From: Chloroflexi bacterium RBG_13_46_14
GTDB lineage: Bacteria; Chloroflexota; Dehalococcoidia; Dehalococcoidales; UBA2162
Assembly (NCBI GenBank): GCA_001796415.1
Contig: MGML01000103.1
Coordinates: forward strand, 1,690 to 7,626
Length of the DNA: 5,937 nucleotides
Direction: 5' to 3'
Part shown: in pieces, positions 5,885-5,937 of the stretch
How the letters are laid out: each line of letters opens with the position of its first letter
Numbering within the stretch: the first letter of the stretch is position 1
Notes under the pieces: generated by a model
Told to the model about the DNA's origin: nothing
The model's input: the letters and a program-made list of their open reading frames with translations, nothing else
Databases searched by the model: none
Program-made: the position numbers and the translations under genes

Positions 5885-5937
5885 TTCAGGGGCTGGCGTT
5901 CTGACTTATCCGTCTATGACGGGATTACAGCGGCGCG
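5885..5937 (-). promoter_or_regulatory. Cobalamin riboswitch, 3' part of the aptamer (cut by window edge)
   Basis: Read on the - strand, the end of the window carries CGCGCCGCTGTAA (5937-5925), matching the conserved 'CGC.(A/G)CTGT' segment. A small facultative hairpin follows (5924-5908, CGTC/GACG arms). Then comes AAGTCAGAACGCCAGCC (5907-5891), which fits the B12-box consensus rAGYCMGgAgaCCkGCC at every strongly conserved position except one (A for k). Element order and spacing are as in known cobalamin riboswitches. The 5' half (P1 5' strand, AGGGAA and GGUGnAA segments) and the operon promoter lie beyond 5937. The riboswitch precedes btuF and, with the terminator at 5801-5834, should repress the importer when cobalamin is plentiful. 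The ligand subtype (AdoCbl or MeCbl/aquoCbl) cannot be told from this half. Confidence 0.88.

Overview
The window looks like a piece of a bacterial chromosome of medium GC. The protein style (an FAD-oxidase and cupin pair, a YchF-like GTPase carrying a GLPQSG-type P-loop, a corrinoid transporter) reminds me of Chloroflexota, perhaps Dehalococcoidia. That is an impression from protein flavour, not a phylogenetic result. All six genes are ordinary chromosomal types. I saw no mobile element, CRISPR array, tRNA or rRNA.

Layout from left to right. (1) Positions 1-756 (+) hold the C-terminal part of a probable FAD-linked (VAO/PCMH-type) oxidase whose start lies outside the window. It ends at a strong hairpin terminator (784-810). 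(2) A convergent small cupin gene lies at 837-1304 (-). (3) Positions 1305-1483 form a divergent promoter region. Recognisable sigma70-type promoters fire left into the cupin and right into a two-gene unit, with their -35 boxes only 11 bp apart. (4) The rightward unit is a 74-residue HEAT-repeat-like protein (1484-1708) followed by a full-length YchF/OLA1-family protein (1754-2848). The latter keeps the family C-terminus and NxxE motif but has altered nucleotide-binding motifs. (5) Convergent with this unit is a leftward three-gene ABC importer operon: lipoprotein binding protein (4836-5777), FecCD-type permease (3715-4803) and ATPase (2883-3704).

The right edge (about 5885-5937, - strand) carries the 3' half of a cobalamin riboswitch, including a clear B12 box. 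It is followed by a terminator hairpin and two alternative pairings that can act as antiterminator and anti-antiterminator. This leader identifies the transporter as a corrinoid (BtuFCD) importer rather than a siderophore importer, and implies vitamin B12-repressed expression by transcription attenuation. BtuF would capture cobalamin outside the membrane, BtuC would form the channel and BtuD would power import.

The parts most worth a second look are the attenuator architecture and the YchF-like protein with degenerate G1, G2 and G3 motifs beside a tiny HEAT-like partner.
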